This document shows, in pieces, positions 1 through 12,200 of a DNA stretch of 64,000 nt. A program made the position numbers and the translations under genes. The stretch lies in assembly GCF_949628215.1 (NCBI RefSeq), contig NC_134277.1, positions 53,702,918-53,766,917 of the forward strand, written 5' to 3'. The DNA is from Phalacrocorax aristotelis (Eukaryota; Chordata; Aves; Suliformes; Phalacrocoracidae). Each line of letters opens with the position of its first letter. Position 1 is the first letter of the stretch. Under the pieces are notes generated by a model, which saw only the letters and a list, made by a program, of their open reading frames with translations, was not told the origin of the DNA and did not search any database.

Positions 1-2399
1 GCGCTTCTAGAAAAATATATAACTCCTGTGATGACATAAACCCGAGGTTTATTTCTTACTACTTGTGCCTCTTACAGATTGAAGCAAGTGTCATTTTTAT
101 TTTTAGAGGTGTACTGCTCTACTGCAGCTCTTTGGAAGTACTGTTGACAGTTTTCTTCAGTAATTCATAGTTGCTGAATATGGACACCTTTGCATTTAAG
201 ATTGTGATGTTCTGTCTTTGCATTCTTATAATAACTTTTGAAATCTTTAGAGTTTACGTTTAGTAGTATGTGCCTTTGTAATCGGGTTCTGGGGGCGGTA
301 CCTTTTGAAATAAATTGACTGAAGGGTTTTAATCAAAGAAAACAGCCCGAAGGTAATTGATTTGCTGCAGGCTGGAGCAGGCCCAGTTAATCTCAATGGT
401 CGAGCTATCCCACAGCAATCATTTGAACCTTAATAATCTCAACCCTTCAAGTTTGCAAGTGTTCCATGACTCTATTGATTTTGGCAAGAAAAAATGAAAA
501 TAGGTTTCAGGAGTTAAAACTCAGCAGAACATATCCTATTACTCTTTTTCTGTGCCAGTTACATGCAGAACCCCTTAACTACCTGGATCCTGTGCATTTC
601 AGTCACTCAGCCAGCAACAATAGACTCTTTTGGTTACTAAATTTATGACAAGGCTGCATGATTAAAATCAAATATGAAAAAGAACAGATTGTGGAACTTT
701 CTCTTGGAAAGCAGGTGGGAAAATAGTATGGAGTCTTCAAACGTTCAAATGGTGTTCCTTTCACGCTTTCATTTATGTTTAGTATATAATAAGCACAGAT
801 AAATGTTTCTTGAAATACTAAACTGCTACAGATAACTCACGTTGGAAGAAGGACCTGCATGCTCAGGAGACTGGCTGTTTTATGTAACTATATAAGCTGA
901 TCAAATGAAAAATACTATTTCTTCCTTGCTCATTTTTTGAGATCAATGTAACACATGCCCTTTGCAATTATCTCCCAAAAACAGCTGGGGGTAGAAGGAC
1001 AATTTTCCCTCAACAAGCAAAGAAGTGTGGAGCCAAGAGTACTTTTGGACACACAGGCCATCTGTCAGTCCCACAGACCGGTTTGTTTTATCCGACCATA
1101 CCAGCTTGCATCTTTGTACCCTTATTGTGGTAACAACCTTCCTACTACCACAAGGACAGCAAAGGCTGTCCTCTTCTCATACATTTGTTACTTCGGTAGC
1201 TGAATCTGAATGAAAATTACCTTCCTGTGCTAGCAATATGCTGACTATATATTTATCAAACATATTTTTAAAATACTATTTTAGTGTGGTATTTGCCGCA
1301 TAAGGCTCAAACCATGGATTTCACAGGGTAGGATTCATAAAAATAACTAGGAAAGGAGATGAAAATAAAGAACGGAAGTTGTAAACATTTTAGAAAGAGT
1401 TACATGCCTGTTATGTCAGAGAAAGGGGGTGGAAAGGCCAGGAAAAATAAACAAAGAGTGGAGTGGAAAGGTAATGCCAAGAAAACTCAAACATGTAGAA
1501 AACTTGGGAGCAGAAACATACAGAGAGAAATGAAGAGTGAGCAGGGTCAAAGAAAAGCCCGAAGACAGCAATGAAGACCACTGGGAAGCAAGGAACATGT
1601 ACAGTCAAGAAAGAACTTCCAGGGGAAAGAAATAAGACAGGAACAGAGAGGAAAGAGTGAAATGGATCAGTTTGGAGAGGCTGCAGTTGATGAAGAGGTT
1701 ATACTTTGCTATATTTAATCAACGTTATCAAAAAGTGGGAATGAAATTAACATATCCCTATCAGAAGTGTCATTGTCTGACCACCGTTGTGTGCTGAGCA
1801 AAAAAGCACGCTCAGGAAGAGGAAAGATACCTTTGCTGTAGCTGGGGCTTGTTTGACAGTGTTGTTGTATATTCAAAACCCTTAAAAATAACAGCAATTC
1901 CAGCTGTTAGCGTCAGAGCCACAGGGATTGCTGCTGCTGGGTGCTGAAGACTGCTCTAGAAAGCCATGAAACAACATTTCCGGCCTCGAGGGCCCGTGTT
2001 ACACAGGGCTTCTGTGTAACACGCCCTTTTAACCTCAGAACCCGGAGCAGTGTTTTGGCTGGAGTTTTATGTGGCCTTGCTTCACCGGGGAGCGAAGCAA
2101 GCAGCCGAGCTCCCCTGCCTGCGGTGGCAGAGGCCACAGCGGTGGCACGGCGCTGGCACACGATAACCCTAAGCCATCGAGTTTAAACTCCTGAACAAGG
2201 AGGAAGAGGAGGAGGCAGCGTTTTCCGTGGCCGGGAAGTCCCTGGGACATCTTCTAGCAGTTAATATTTTGGGGATTTGAGAGGGTGGGAGCACTCCAGA
2301 GAGATCTCCCGCCTTTCTGGGGTGGGGTCGGTTTAACTGAGACGATGCTCACAAAGCTAAACGGCTTGGGAACGGGCAAGGGAAAGGCAACGGCGGGCA
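1..2399. other. Upstream intergenic DNA, no gene seen
   Basis: AT-rich, no credible coding exon on either strand. About 1340-1690 is purine-rich on the + strand. A 12-bp inverted repeat lies at 1995-2023. GC content rises from about 1900 into the CpG island. Small open frames here lack conserved motifs. Confidence 0.7.
1995..2023. repeat. Perfect 12-bp inverted repeat, 5-nt spacer
   Basis: Arms CGTGTTACACAG (1995-2006) and CTGTGTAACACG (2012-2023) are exact reverse complements around GGCTT. It lies about 950 bases before the start codon, upstream of the CpG island. It could be a protein-binding palindrome or chance. Confidence 0.8.
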
Positions 2400-2730
2400 A
2401 CACGGGAGGAGGGGTGGCGAGGAGAGGAATCTGGACGCGGCGGCAGCGCCGGGGCGCGGGAGCCCCGCCCGCACGGGGGCCGTCCCTCAGGGAGCGGGAA
2501 GAGCCCCGCTCCCGCTCGGAGAGAGGGCCCTGCGGCTGGAGCCCCGCGCGCGGGGCGGGCAGCACGTGCGGCGCGCTGGGGGAGGGAGCAACGGCTGCCT
2601 GCCGCCGGCAGCGGGGCGGCGCGTGCGTGAGCGGCGGGGCGGAGCGGGGGAGGGGGGGCGCTGGGAGCCGTTACCCGCCCCGCCGGGGAGCGCCGCCCCC
2701 GCCCCCACGTGGCCAGCCGGGCGGAGCAGG

Positions 2731-2773
2731 CGGCGGCGGCGGCGGCAGTGGCAGTGGCGGCGGCGGCGGCGGC
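2731..2773 (+). repeat. CGG trinucleotide repeats in the 5' UTR/promoter
   Basis: Two short CGG runs (about 2731-2746 and 2758-2773) are separated by a GCAGTGGCAGTGG spacer. They lie 180-220 bases before the start codon, so probably in the 5' UTR or core promoter. Such runs are length-variable and GC-structured in vertebrate genomes. Confidence 0.8.
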
Positions 2774-2944
2774 GAGTAGTGACCGGCCGCCCCCTCGCCC
2801 CGTTACTACCAGCCCGCCGGCTCCGTCTCCGCCCCGTGGCCTCCGGGCCTTGCCCAGGGGTGGGGGAACCTCCTCGCTGAGGACCGCCCCCCCTCCCCGC
2901 CTCCCGTCCCCTCCGGCGCGGCACCCCCGGCCCCGGCGGGGACT

Positions 2945-3220
2945 ATGCGGAGATGGTCGTCCCGACCCGAGGCAGGAACAAAGAGTCGCCGCCGCTCAAG
3001 CCCGGGCAGCAGCAGCAGCAGCCCCAGTCGCCGGGCGCCAGCCCCGGGAGCGGCCGCGGGCGCCCTCCGCACTCTCCCGGCAGGCAGGTCCCCGGCGGGG
3101 CCCGCGCCATGCGGAAGGGAGGCGGCGGCCGGCGGGGAGCCCGGAGCGACCCCCAGAGACCCTGCAGGGAGGGGCCGGCGGCGGAGGGGGAACGGGACGC
3201 GCTGGGCCGCGGCCCCCTGA
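2945..3220 (+). other. Overlapping upstream open reading frame (91 codons)
   Basis: An ATG at 2945 (context GGGACTATGC, A at -3) lies 8 bases before the presumed DPY19L1 ATG at 2953, in another frame. Its frame stays open to a TGA at 3218-3220, wholly within exon 1. The product would be Arg/Ser/Gly-rich with no recognisable domain. It is more likely a translation-tuning uORF, or GC-driven chance openness, than a protein gene. Several frames are open here because stop codons are rare in this composition. Confidence 0.45.
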
Positions 3221-3253
3221 GGTTCCTGCGCGTCTGCAGAGACCGGCTGCGAG
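2953..3253 (+). CDS. DPY19L1: DPY19L1 exon 1 (residues 1-100)
   Basis: Start context is GCGGAGATGG (G at -3 and +4), good by Kozak rules. The frame begins [14 protein letters not shown], which resembles the Met-Val-Leu start I recall for mammalian DPY19L1. A five-Gln run follows at residues 19-23, then Gly/Arg/Pro-rich low complexity, and the exon ends in [11 protein letters not shown], likely a cytosolic amphipathic helix. The donor is GAG|GTGAGG. 301 nt leaves one base over, which fits exon 2. Confidence 0.85.
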
Positions 3254-6200
3254 GTGAGGAAGGGGTGAGGGCAGGGAGCCGCTACCCTCCCCGAATCCTG
3301 CCCCGCGGGGCTGGAGGGCCAGCCCTTCCCCCGGGGAAGCGGGTCGGGGGTCGGTCTCGCCTCCCTCCCCGCTTCCCGGCGGTGGGCAGACTTGCCCGGC
3401 GGGGCGGCAGGGCTCCCCTCCCGCGGGCTGGCTTTTTGCTACTACCGCCCGGGGCCGGGATGCCCCGGGACGCCCTTCCGCGGGAAGGGGATCCGGGGGC
3501 GGGGGGAAGCGGGGCGAAGTGGCCCCCCCACCCCCGTGGCCTCACGGCCTCCGCCTGGCGGAGGAGGGTCGCGGCCGGCGCTGCCCGGGGCAGCGGACGG
3601 CTCCTCTCCCGCCCTCCCCGTCCTCCAGCCCGGCACAGCGCGGGGGGCAAGCAAAAAAAAAAGTAAAAGCTGACAAGACCCACACCAGTATCGGCGGGAA
3701 CCGGGGCGAGGAGGGAGGAAAAGAGGTTTTTTTACCATCTTAGCATCATTTGGGGAGAAGTGGGACAATGTGTTGTTTGTGTAACTAACTCAACGAAACA
3801 GTCCCTCTGATGCGATTGACTAGCTCTGCTTACAGTCTTGGTAGGACCGGCTTATTTCTTAACGCTTTATTGAGAGGATGGAGGGTTGCTTATTCTTTTA
3901 AAGTTTGACTTTCTGTTTGAGCAAATTTGTCAATAACGTGTCTATGAGCATATCCTCTTTTGACAAGTTATTTTGTAAAAGTTATTTCAGGAATTAAAAA
4001 CCCGATGATTTATGTAGTTGACCTAATAGCCTGTGATGTTCAAAGCTTTTATGTGTACTTACCAGCTTGCAGTATGAAATTTCTTTCGGCAGTTTTGAAG
4101 TCAAGGTTTTTACAGAAAACTAATGCTGCAGAGTTCGAACATATTTCAGTTTACGGAGGCTGTTCTTAATGGATGCTTAAGGTATTTGTTTTCTTTTGGC
4201 AGTATTTGTTGATGACAGAAAGGCCTTCATTGTAAAAGCTGATAGCAAGATATGGCTCACTTTCCTTCTGGGTAAGTAGAAGGAATATGTCAGGGGGAAC
4301 ACACTGTTCTTTTTACCTTTCTTTCTCTGAAATTGTAAACTGTATCAAAATATATTTGGGCATATAACTTGGAAAAACAAAAAAGGATAGTTTATGTTGA
4401 AAAAGGACAGGAAATTACTTCATCCCTGGTAACTTTTGTAAAGCTGTTATTGTAGCAGTTGATGTGGTATTAGAATATTTGTAGGAAAACAATTGTCCAG
4501 ATACTTATGGATCTCTCCTATCCAGTCATTAATTTCTAGGGGAGAAAAAAGCAACTCTTATTAAGTAATGTCATCAAAACAGCTTGTTTTGGAAGGATTA
4601 TGGGCGGAAGAAGATAAAATTGTAGGAGGATCTAAATTCAATTGTTATCTTTGGGAATATTTTGGAGTAAATAATAAAATGGCTCATGGCCAAAGTCTTG
4701 GAAAAAGCACCTGAAGTATTTGCAAAATTAAATAAGAAATATGTTCCTAAAGTTAACAAATGTTAAGTAATAGCATATTTGTCAGATGCACAATTAGATA
4801 TACTCTAAAAGACATTATATTAAAAGGCTGTCAGGGTATTCCAAAGATGCTGGTACTATTAATCACACCACCAGTAGTCCTTGTTGCCAAAGGGAGTTTC
4901 TTCAGTTTGATGAATTACATTGCAAAGTAGTAGCAGGGAAACAACCCTTAGCTTAGAAAGTAATTGATGAATAAACTGTTCCTGAATTGCTTTGCTTATC
5001 TCTGTTTATTCAGCATTTCCTCAACTAGTACTTATTTAAATGACACAGAAACATTAAACTGATGGGTCAAAATTGAACAATGCTTTCCTTTGACATTTGT
5101 GAGCAGGTTAGGTAGATGGCTTTATAATTTTTGCAGTTTGAATTTGGCCGTGAAACCCAGATAACCATAAATAGCTCCCTGAAGTATTTAATTGGTTTTA
5201 ATAGGAGTAAACCCATAACAGCAAAGTATGTAATAGCATACAGTATTTGCAGTAGCAAAGAATGTACATATACTAAATATGAAATAGTGGGGTTTGGTTA
5301 GTTTTAGTGGTATTTGAATTTTTGTTGTGGTTTTGCTTAAGCTTTTAGGTTCAGATTTTAAAAACAGAGGCTCCCATGGTTTGAGCTAGTCTTGTTATAG
5401 GGTGTGAATTTTTTTTTTTTTTCTCTTCAGAATTATCCCCAGTTTTTATGTGCAGTAATAAAGTTGTCAGATTTCCAAGGACATTCTTATACAATGCTTT
5501 GCCCTATTGTGTTGGGTTCTGTTTAAATGACCGTTGAGTTGAGGCCTTATTCTTGAAGACATCCTTTCTAGATTGCACAGAGTCTCACAATGAAATGTCT
5601 TGGCTAAGCTGCGGAAGTAGTCAATGCTTGCACATTCCTCATTGTTGCCAGTTCTGCTGTATTCCTATCTAGTCATTTTTTGGGGATATTTGCAAAGTAT
5701 TACTCAGTTTCTAGTACATTTAACATCCTGTTGCGTTACCGTATCTCAGCATTTGTTGTTCTCTTGGTAAATGACTTCTGTATATTATGGCTTTATTTTT
5801 AAGTGTTTAATTTCCAGAATTAGAATGCTTTTTTATATGCCATTCATATTTTTTTATTTGGAACAGAACACAGGCAAAGATAGGAGGTCTGAAGAATAAA
5901 CTATCAGATTTTACTGAATAGCCATAGCCTGCAAAAATCTGATCATATGCTTTGCTTTTAGGGATTCTTAGGTTGGGTGAGAAAATGGCATCTGCAAGTT
6001 CAAGTACACAGTAGCTGTGTAAGTCTTTGTAGCATTAGGACTCCAGTATTCCTCTCCCGCCCTCTCCTTCATTCCCTCCCAGTAAGGACATTAATGGGAT
6101 CAAAGGATGGCAATTTAAGAGAAGCTGATCTGCATGTTTTCCAGTAGAAACTAGTTTAATGTAAGTCTGTGTGCAGTCTGTTGAAAAATGCCAATTTGTA

Positions 6201-9200
6201 CTCATAGTGGATGTCTATCAATTAAGCGCATTGTTTCTTGAAATGTGACTAATTACAAGAATTGCTGTGTGCTTAGGAAAGGTCTTCATTTTATACTTAT
6301 AATAGAGTGATATTGTGAAGTTTTATAAAAATGTGTATGAAATCCTCCAAAATAACTGTGAATTTATTTGCACTTAATGCATTGACTTTAAATAAAACAT
6401 TTACCGAAGGGAAGAATCAGATTTAAATATACTGTTCTCTCTATGAAATAAGTGGTATGTTTGAATCTGAAATGCAATTTCCATATTAAAAGATAATTTA
6501 TTTGCAACAATAAAATACTGCATATTTGGCTTATTTGGAACCACATGAATTTGAGATCATGGACAGTACTGGTAGCTAATGTGCATTTATTTTGACTTTA
6601 CTGTATATTCTTTCCTAACATTTAATCTGTATCAAAACTTATGTTTTTTTTTTTTGTAGTTGGGGGGTTTGTGTATGTAAATGTATTTCAGCATCTAATC
6701 TTACTGGGAAATGTTGCTGAGGAATGAAATAATGCCTTGTGCAAATGTGAAGCTCAATAAGTAATAATTAAGAAAGGTAGGGACTGCTCTATTTCTTTCC
6801 ATACAGTTACTGCAAAATGTGTTTGTTTATGGAATATGGTTTTCTGTGTTGCTGATATAGCTAACGTGCTTACCTGGAATTTCATACGATATCCATATCT
6901 GCTTTTCTGAAGAAGACATTTGCAACTTTCCAAGAGAACTAACATGAATGTCCTTAAATACCACTTAATGTGAATTGTACTGAGCAATCTTCTGTTTTTT
7001 TTTTTTCTTTTTTTTTTTTTTATAGAAAGCATATGTAAAAATGTAAAGTTTTAAATGAAAGCTTGTGGTATTCATTTTCTAACTGAAATGCAGGCTTCTC
7101 TTTGAGAAAACTACTTCAGTGACTGAAGTGGAGCTGAAAGACTCTTAAGGAAGTTTCAGTGTGGTATTGCAAAACCTCAACTACTATGTGAAGTATGTAA
7201 CTTAAGGTAAATGTAATATTGTACAGGGAAGGTAGTTTAGAATTTTTTTCCCCTTAGGCAATTTTTTTTCTTCTGTCTTACCCAGTTTCACCTCGCACAT
7301 CTTTTGAATACAAAACTTTAATATTAAAATTGAGGTTCATCACTGCAGTTAGTTGTATTATGACCTGTGGTGACAATGATAGCAAGTACTGCCAGCAGCA
7401 GCACTTCCAGGCTCTGTGCTGGAGGAACGTGCGGTTTGGGAATGTATACTAAGGCATGAAGTGCACTTTCAGTCCACCCTTCGACATAAATTTAGTGTTT
7501 TTGCAAAGGTGTGTGTGTTTCTGTTGTCCCCGCTGCTTTCCAGAAGCAGACCACAGTATGCGTGTAACGTGTACTCTGAACATGTGCATGTTCACGAGCT
7601 CTCCGACTATATTCTGCATTCGCGTGCAGGCATTCAATGCATGTTTTACCTTTGTGCAAGTCAGAGACAGGCCTGACCCACTCTGTGCCCTCCCCGAGGC
7701 GAGGGCCGTGGCTGTCGGTGGCAGGGGTGTGCGCAGATCAGCACCCTGGAGAGGGACAGGGTGTCCAGCACCTGACCGGCTCTAGTAAGTGGGGAGGTGG
7801 TTGTCCTCTCCACTTTCTGCTCTGTATAGCCTTTGTGAACAAGAGGGCTTTTCATTAACCATAAAAGACCTTCTTGGATTGAAGGCAACCAGTCTACCTG
7901 CCCTTTCTGTGGCAGAGAGCTGCTGTGTGCCTAGACAGCAACCAAGGCACCTTCAGTCTAGAAAGAGCACTGTGGTTGCTCTAAATCCCTACCCTTTACC
8001 CCTCACTCATGCTGGCTTTGCTTCCATGGTGAGCTCTGGATATGTTGTGAATGCTGCCCAGGCAAAATGGAAGAGCTTCTGCTCTCTGTGGATCTTGTCA
8101 TGTTCAAGAAATCAGACACCTACACTGTTTACCCATCGCTTTATCATAATTTGTCTTTTCCCTTTGACACTCACATCACCTTCTTTGTTCTGTACCTATG
8201 TGACAACAGTGCAAATAGTCTCTGAATGGACAAATGGAATGTTAATACATGGAGAGTCTACCTTTTCTTTTTAGCAATTATAGTCTCAGTTAGATTTCTG
8301 TCGGTTATCACAGGCTGTTTGGATCTCTCAAATTTACAGGATAACATACTCTGTAAATTAAACTTTATTTTATGAGCCTATTAGGAAAGAAAACAAAATA
8401 CATGACAAACAAGGACTTGGTCCCTTTTGTACAGACTAGTCCAACATGGGAATTCACTAATTCATCACTTAAGGCATGAGGTTTCTGACTCATAAGTTCT
8501 CTAATTTGCAACTCGTAACTCCTAACTTGTGCACCTATGAGCAAAATAGTTATCAGCTGATGGGGGGAGTGCTCACCCCTCCTCTTCCATCACGATGCAG
8601 CTGTCCCCCGTACCACACCGGGAAGCACTAAAGCCTCAGCTGTCTAGCTGCTGCTGGATCTGTGTTAAAAGTTTTTTGGGTACGTTGGTGTATTTGTACC
8701 TTCCAGCTTGGAAGTTTGGTCTATACCATTTCCATGAGTTAGCAGATTCTGAAGAAACTGCCAGACAATCGATATGGGAGGATTATGGCAGCAGGAGACA
8801 GCAAGCTGCAGGTGATAATGCTGCATAATGACCTTTAGCCCTTTCTGGTCACTGGCTCCTGCCTGTGTGTTGCCTTTCTTTTGACCTTACAGCGCTGCTC
8901 CCACCATACATCAGGCCTTAATATGAGCTGTGTGTTAGCCAAAATCTGTGCAGCAGTTGAGTGCGCAGCCACAGCAGATACTTGAAATGTTAAAAATATT
9001 TATTCTTATTAAAAATGCTTATAATTCAGTTTTGTTATTGATTGCCGAAATGAGTGCATTAGATTCTGGTGGATCAACTTGCGTAATGCATGATATAGGT
9101 GGGAACATTGCCTGTTGCTGAATGCCATCAGCATAACTTAAGACTTTCAAAGAGCTGGCCATAAAAGTTAATTCAGATGTTCCTATTCTTCTGTTCCTCT

Positions 9201-12200
9201 GGAGGCTGGGTACCTTCTGTGCACCTCTGAAGTAGTACCGTAATTACTGTAAAGAACATGATTTCGTGTTCAATGATTTAAATATTTGAGTAACTTGACA
9301 CGTTTTGTTTCCTTTACAGCTGCTTTTGCAGGAGTCCTACATTGGTAAGGTTAAATTTATTGCTTGAGAGTCATAAGATATTTTAAAATAACAAAAATAC
9401 CATTTTGACTTCTATTTAGACAAGTTTGGGATACTTTATATTTAGATATTTCCTCTCAAAACCAAATAGTTGTCTCTAAGATGAATACTCTTCTTGTAAA
9501 GCTGATGTGAAAGGTTTCTAAAGCCTGTCAGTGAAGAGTGAAGCCTACTTTCTAGGTGGAAAATTGTTGCCTAGCTATACAAATTCAAGTGCATTTCCAC
9601 TAACAGACCTTTTTACTCTGAGCGGGTTTTGAAAGTCCAGGTAAATCCTTTTAACTGTCTTCTACGTTCTGCTTATTTAGATTCTGCTTTAATTTCTTAG
9701 TTTTACATTGTGTTTTCTCTAACCTCTTCAGAGAAGTCTGGCCAATGTTTTCTTTGTGTACAGATAATGGCCTTTCAACTACTCTCCGTCAGCGTAACCC
9801 TTGTGTGTCAGGTTCCATCCTAATCCTCACCCTTCCTTTTTGCAGTATAGACTAGAAATAGAGTGGCTTCTATAGCAATTTTCACCAGCTGCTTCTGAAG
9901 AGATAAAAAGTAACAGCTTCTGCCACTCTGTTTTTGTCTCCTAGCTCAAAAGGAACTATTGATTTTTAGTAGTGTGTTTCGTGCAGATTCCTATTCAAAA
10001 GCACAGTCGTGTGCACTGCTCTGTTTCTCTTTTTCCATCCTTTCTGGAGATGAAGCTTCTCCTGGAAATTGCAGGTTTCACCTCCAAAATAATTTGCAGT
10101 TTTCCTGGTGCCCCCCCCCCCCCCCCCATAGTTGCACCTTTATTTAAATATACTTTTGATGGTAAGCACATCTATATATAATGGCAGGTAATAGCATTAA
10201 AATACAAGTCAGGGAAGATTTTGTGGAAAAAAAATGTACGCTACTTCTATGTGCACCATTACTTTCACCAGTATTTAATCTGTGATTCTTTTCATTTGTC
10301 AGATATTTGAATTTTCTTTCCTAATATGTAGACTTGATAGACTTGATAGTTTTAATAGATTTAAACTTTTGATCCTTAAGTGTCTGCACTTAAGTTAAAA
10401 TGCATTAGACTATTGTAACTAATTCCATAACAAAATTTAATAAATGTTATATGGATTCATATTTTTTCCATTTAAAATAGTCTGAACAGGAGAGAATGTC
10501 GGTATACTATATCAGTAAATTAAAACAGCAGTTTGTAAGTAAACTTTGGGTCTTCACTAAATGTTTTGCCAGCTGTTCCTTGGTATATATGACTTAGTTC
10601 TAAAACTCTTTATTCAGTTTTAATTATTATTTTTTAACAGGTGCCACATAACAACTCTATTTGAAAATGACCGTCATTTTTCTCACCTGTCAACGCTAGA
10701 AAGAGAAATGGCTTTCCGCACGGAAATGGTTAGATTATATTTCAAGAAAAATTCAATGATTGGAAAACAGTCTGTAATCTTGTGATTGTGGGCTTTCCAA
10801 AATTTCTTAATACCTTCTGGATAAGTAAATTTATTGATACCTTGCAACTATCATGCATTACACTTCTATATGCAGAGCATTTGTGTGTCTTGCAGCTGAT
10901 CACTATGAATGTATCTCTTCACAGTTCAGTTAAAATATAATTTAAAGGTATGATTATAGAACACCTAATATACAAAACTGCAAGAACCTTGTTGATTACT
11001 TTCAATTATAGTCTTACTATGCAGCTTTTTTTCAAAAAACACTTTTTAAAATTAGTGTTTGCGTACGTATACACTGTTCGGCTGCTTTTATTTTGAGAGT
11101 TGTGAAATACTACGCTAGTGCCTAGTTAAAGCACAGATGAGAAATTTCCGGATGGGTTGTGTAACAAGGTGGAAGGAAGCCCACATTGCTTGTTTCAGTG
11201 GCACTAATGGAAGAGATTTGAAAAACTGGATAGTCATCTTGAATTGTTTTGTCCTATTTATTGTATTCAAAATTTTATTGAAAAACAAAGCTCGTATATG
11301 GCAGTTCATGAAGCAGAAGTGACTTCTTTAATTGTAAATAATGATTCTGCTCTCCTGTAGGGTCTTTATTATTCCTACTTCAAGATCATTATTGAGGCAC
11401 CGTCGTTTTGGAATGGAGTATGGGCAATTATGAATGACAGACTAACTGAATATCCTTTAGTGATTAACACCTTACAAAGGTTCAATCTTTACCCAGAGGT
11501 GAGCTATGTTTTAAAAATAATACCTTCTGCTAAATCTTTGGTTTCTTTAGATTCTACTATAGTTTTATAAGAAATGTTACTCTGGAAAATGTGGTTGTAA
11601 AGATACAGTGACTAATGAAGTGTTGCTTAAATACCTTATTTTAGTTCCAAATTCAAAATGAGAAAGTTGCTTCATACATTGTGATCAGTTTTCAGACTTA
11701 AGTATGTCCAGTCAAAGGTGAGTACTCTCTAGATCTTAGTATTTCATGCCCTGAAGTTGTAATCCAATTCTATACTACTTGTCTTTTATTCTTTTCTCTG
11801 AAAGCAAGTTGCTGACATTGTGTACTTCAGGAAATATGATGTATGAAGTATCAGTAGTATGTGACAATAACCTCTGCAGTGATACAGATACTGAGAGGTT
11901 ATTTTGGCTTATGTTTTGTGTAGGACAATGTACTAACAAATCATCAAAGTTCACTGTGGCCCTAAAATCTGTGAACGGTAATGGTTTACTTCCATGTTGC
12001 AGAAGAAATTCCTCTGTAGAAGACTAACTGCTGCTGTTTGTAAATACTTGGTGTTAGACTTGTTACCTGGTTAGATTACATTCCTACTCTGCTTTTTTTG
12101 TCACTAGAAAAAACATGTTTTTATGGAAATGTTTGGTTTTCTCTTATGGTTTTACCAGTGCATCTCAAACATTTTACAAAGGGAAAACTCTTTTGGTTAA

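Larger units (their letters stand above)
2400..3660. promoter_or_regulatory. CpG island promoter region of DPY19L1
   Basis: This stretch is strikingly GC- and CpG-rich against AT-rich flanks, as in housekeeping-type vertebrate promoters. It contains GC boxes (GGGGCGG at 2613 and 2636, CCCCGCCC near 2464 and 2676) and two CACGTG E-boxes (2563-2568 and 2706-2711). No TATA box is evident at a sensible distance. The transcription start cannot be placed from sequence; somewhere in 2550-2850 is likely. The island continues through exon 1 into the start of intron 1. Confidence 0.85.
9345..11360 (+). other. Introns 3 and 4 (flanking exon 4)
   Basis: Intron 3 (9345-10640) carries a 17-base poly-C tract and a doubled GACTTGATA near 10331. 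Intron 4 (10729-11360) is plain AT-rich sequence. Confidence 0.65.

Noticed and set aside
2285..2924. Long open frames on both strands in the CpG island
   Set aside because: GC-rich DNA lacks stop codons; products are Gly/Ala/Arg/Pro low complexity without domain or conserved start.
3254..3666. Continuation of the exon 1 frame to 3666
   Set aside because: A good donor at 3254 and exact phase with exon 2 make this intron read-through.
7578..7593. GAACATGTGCATGTTC as a glucocorticoid or p53 response element
   Set aside because: Half-site spacing and core bases do not fit either consensus.
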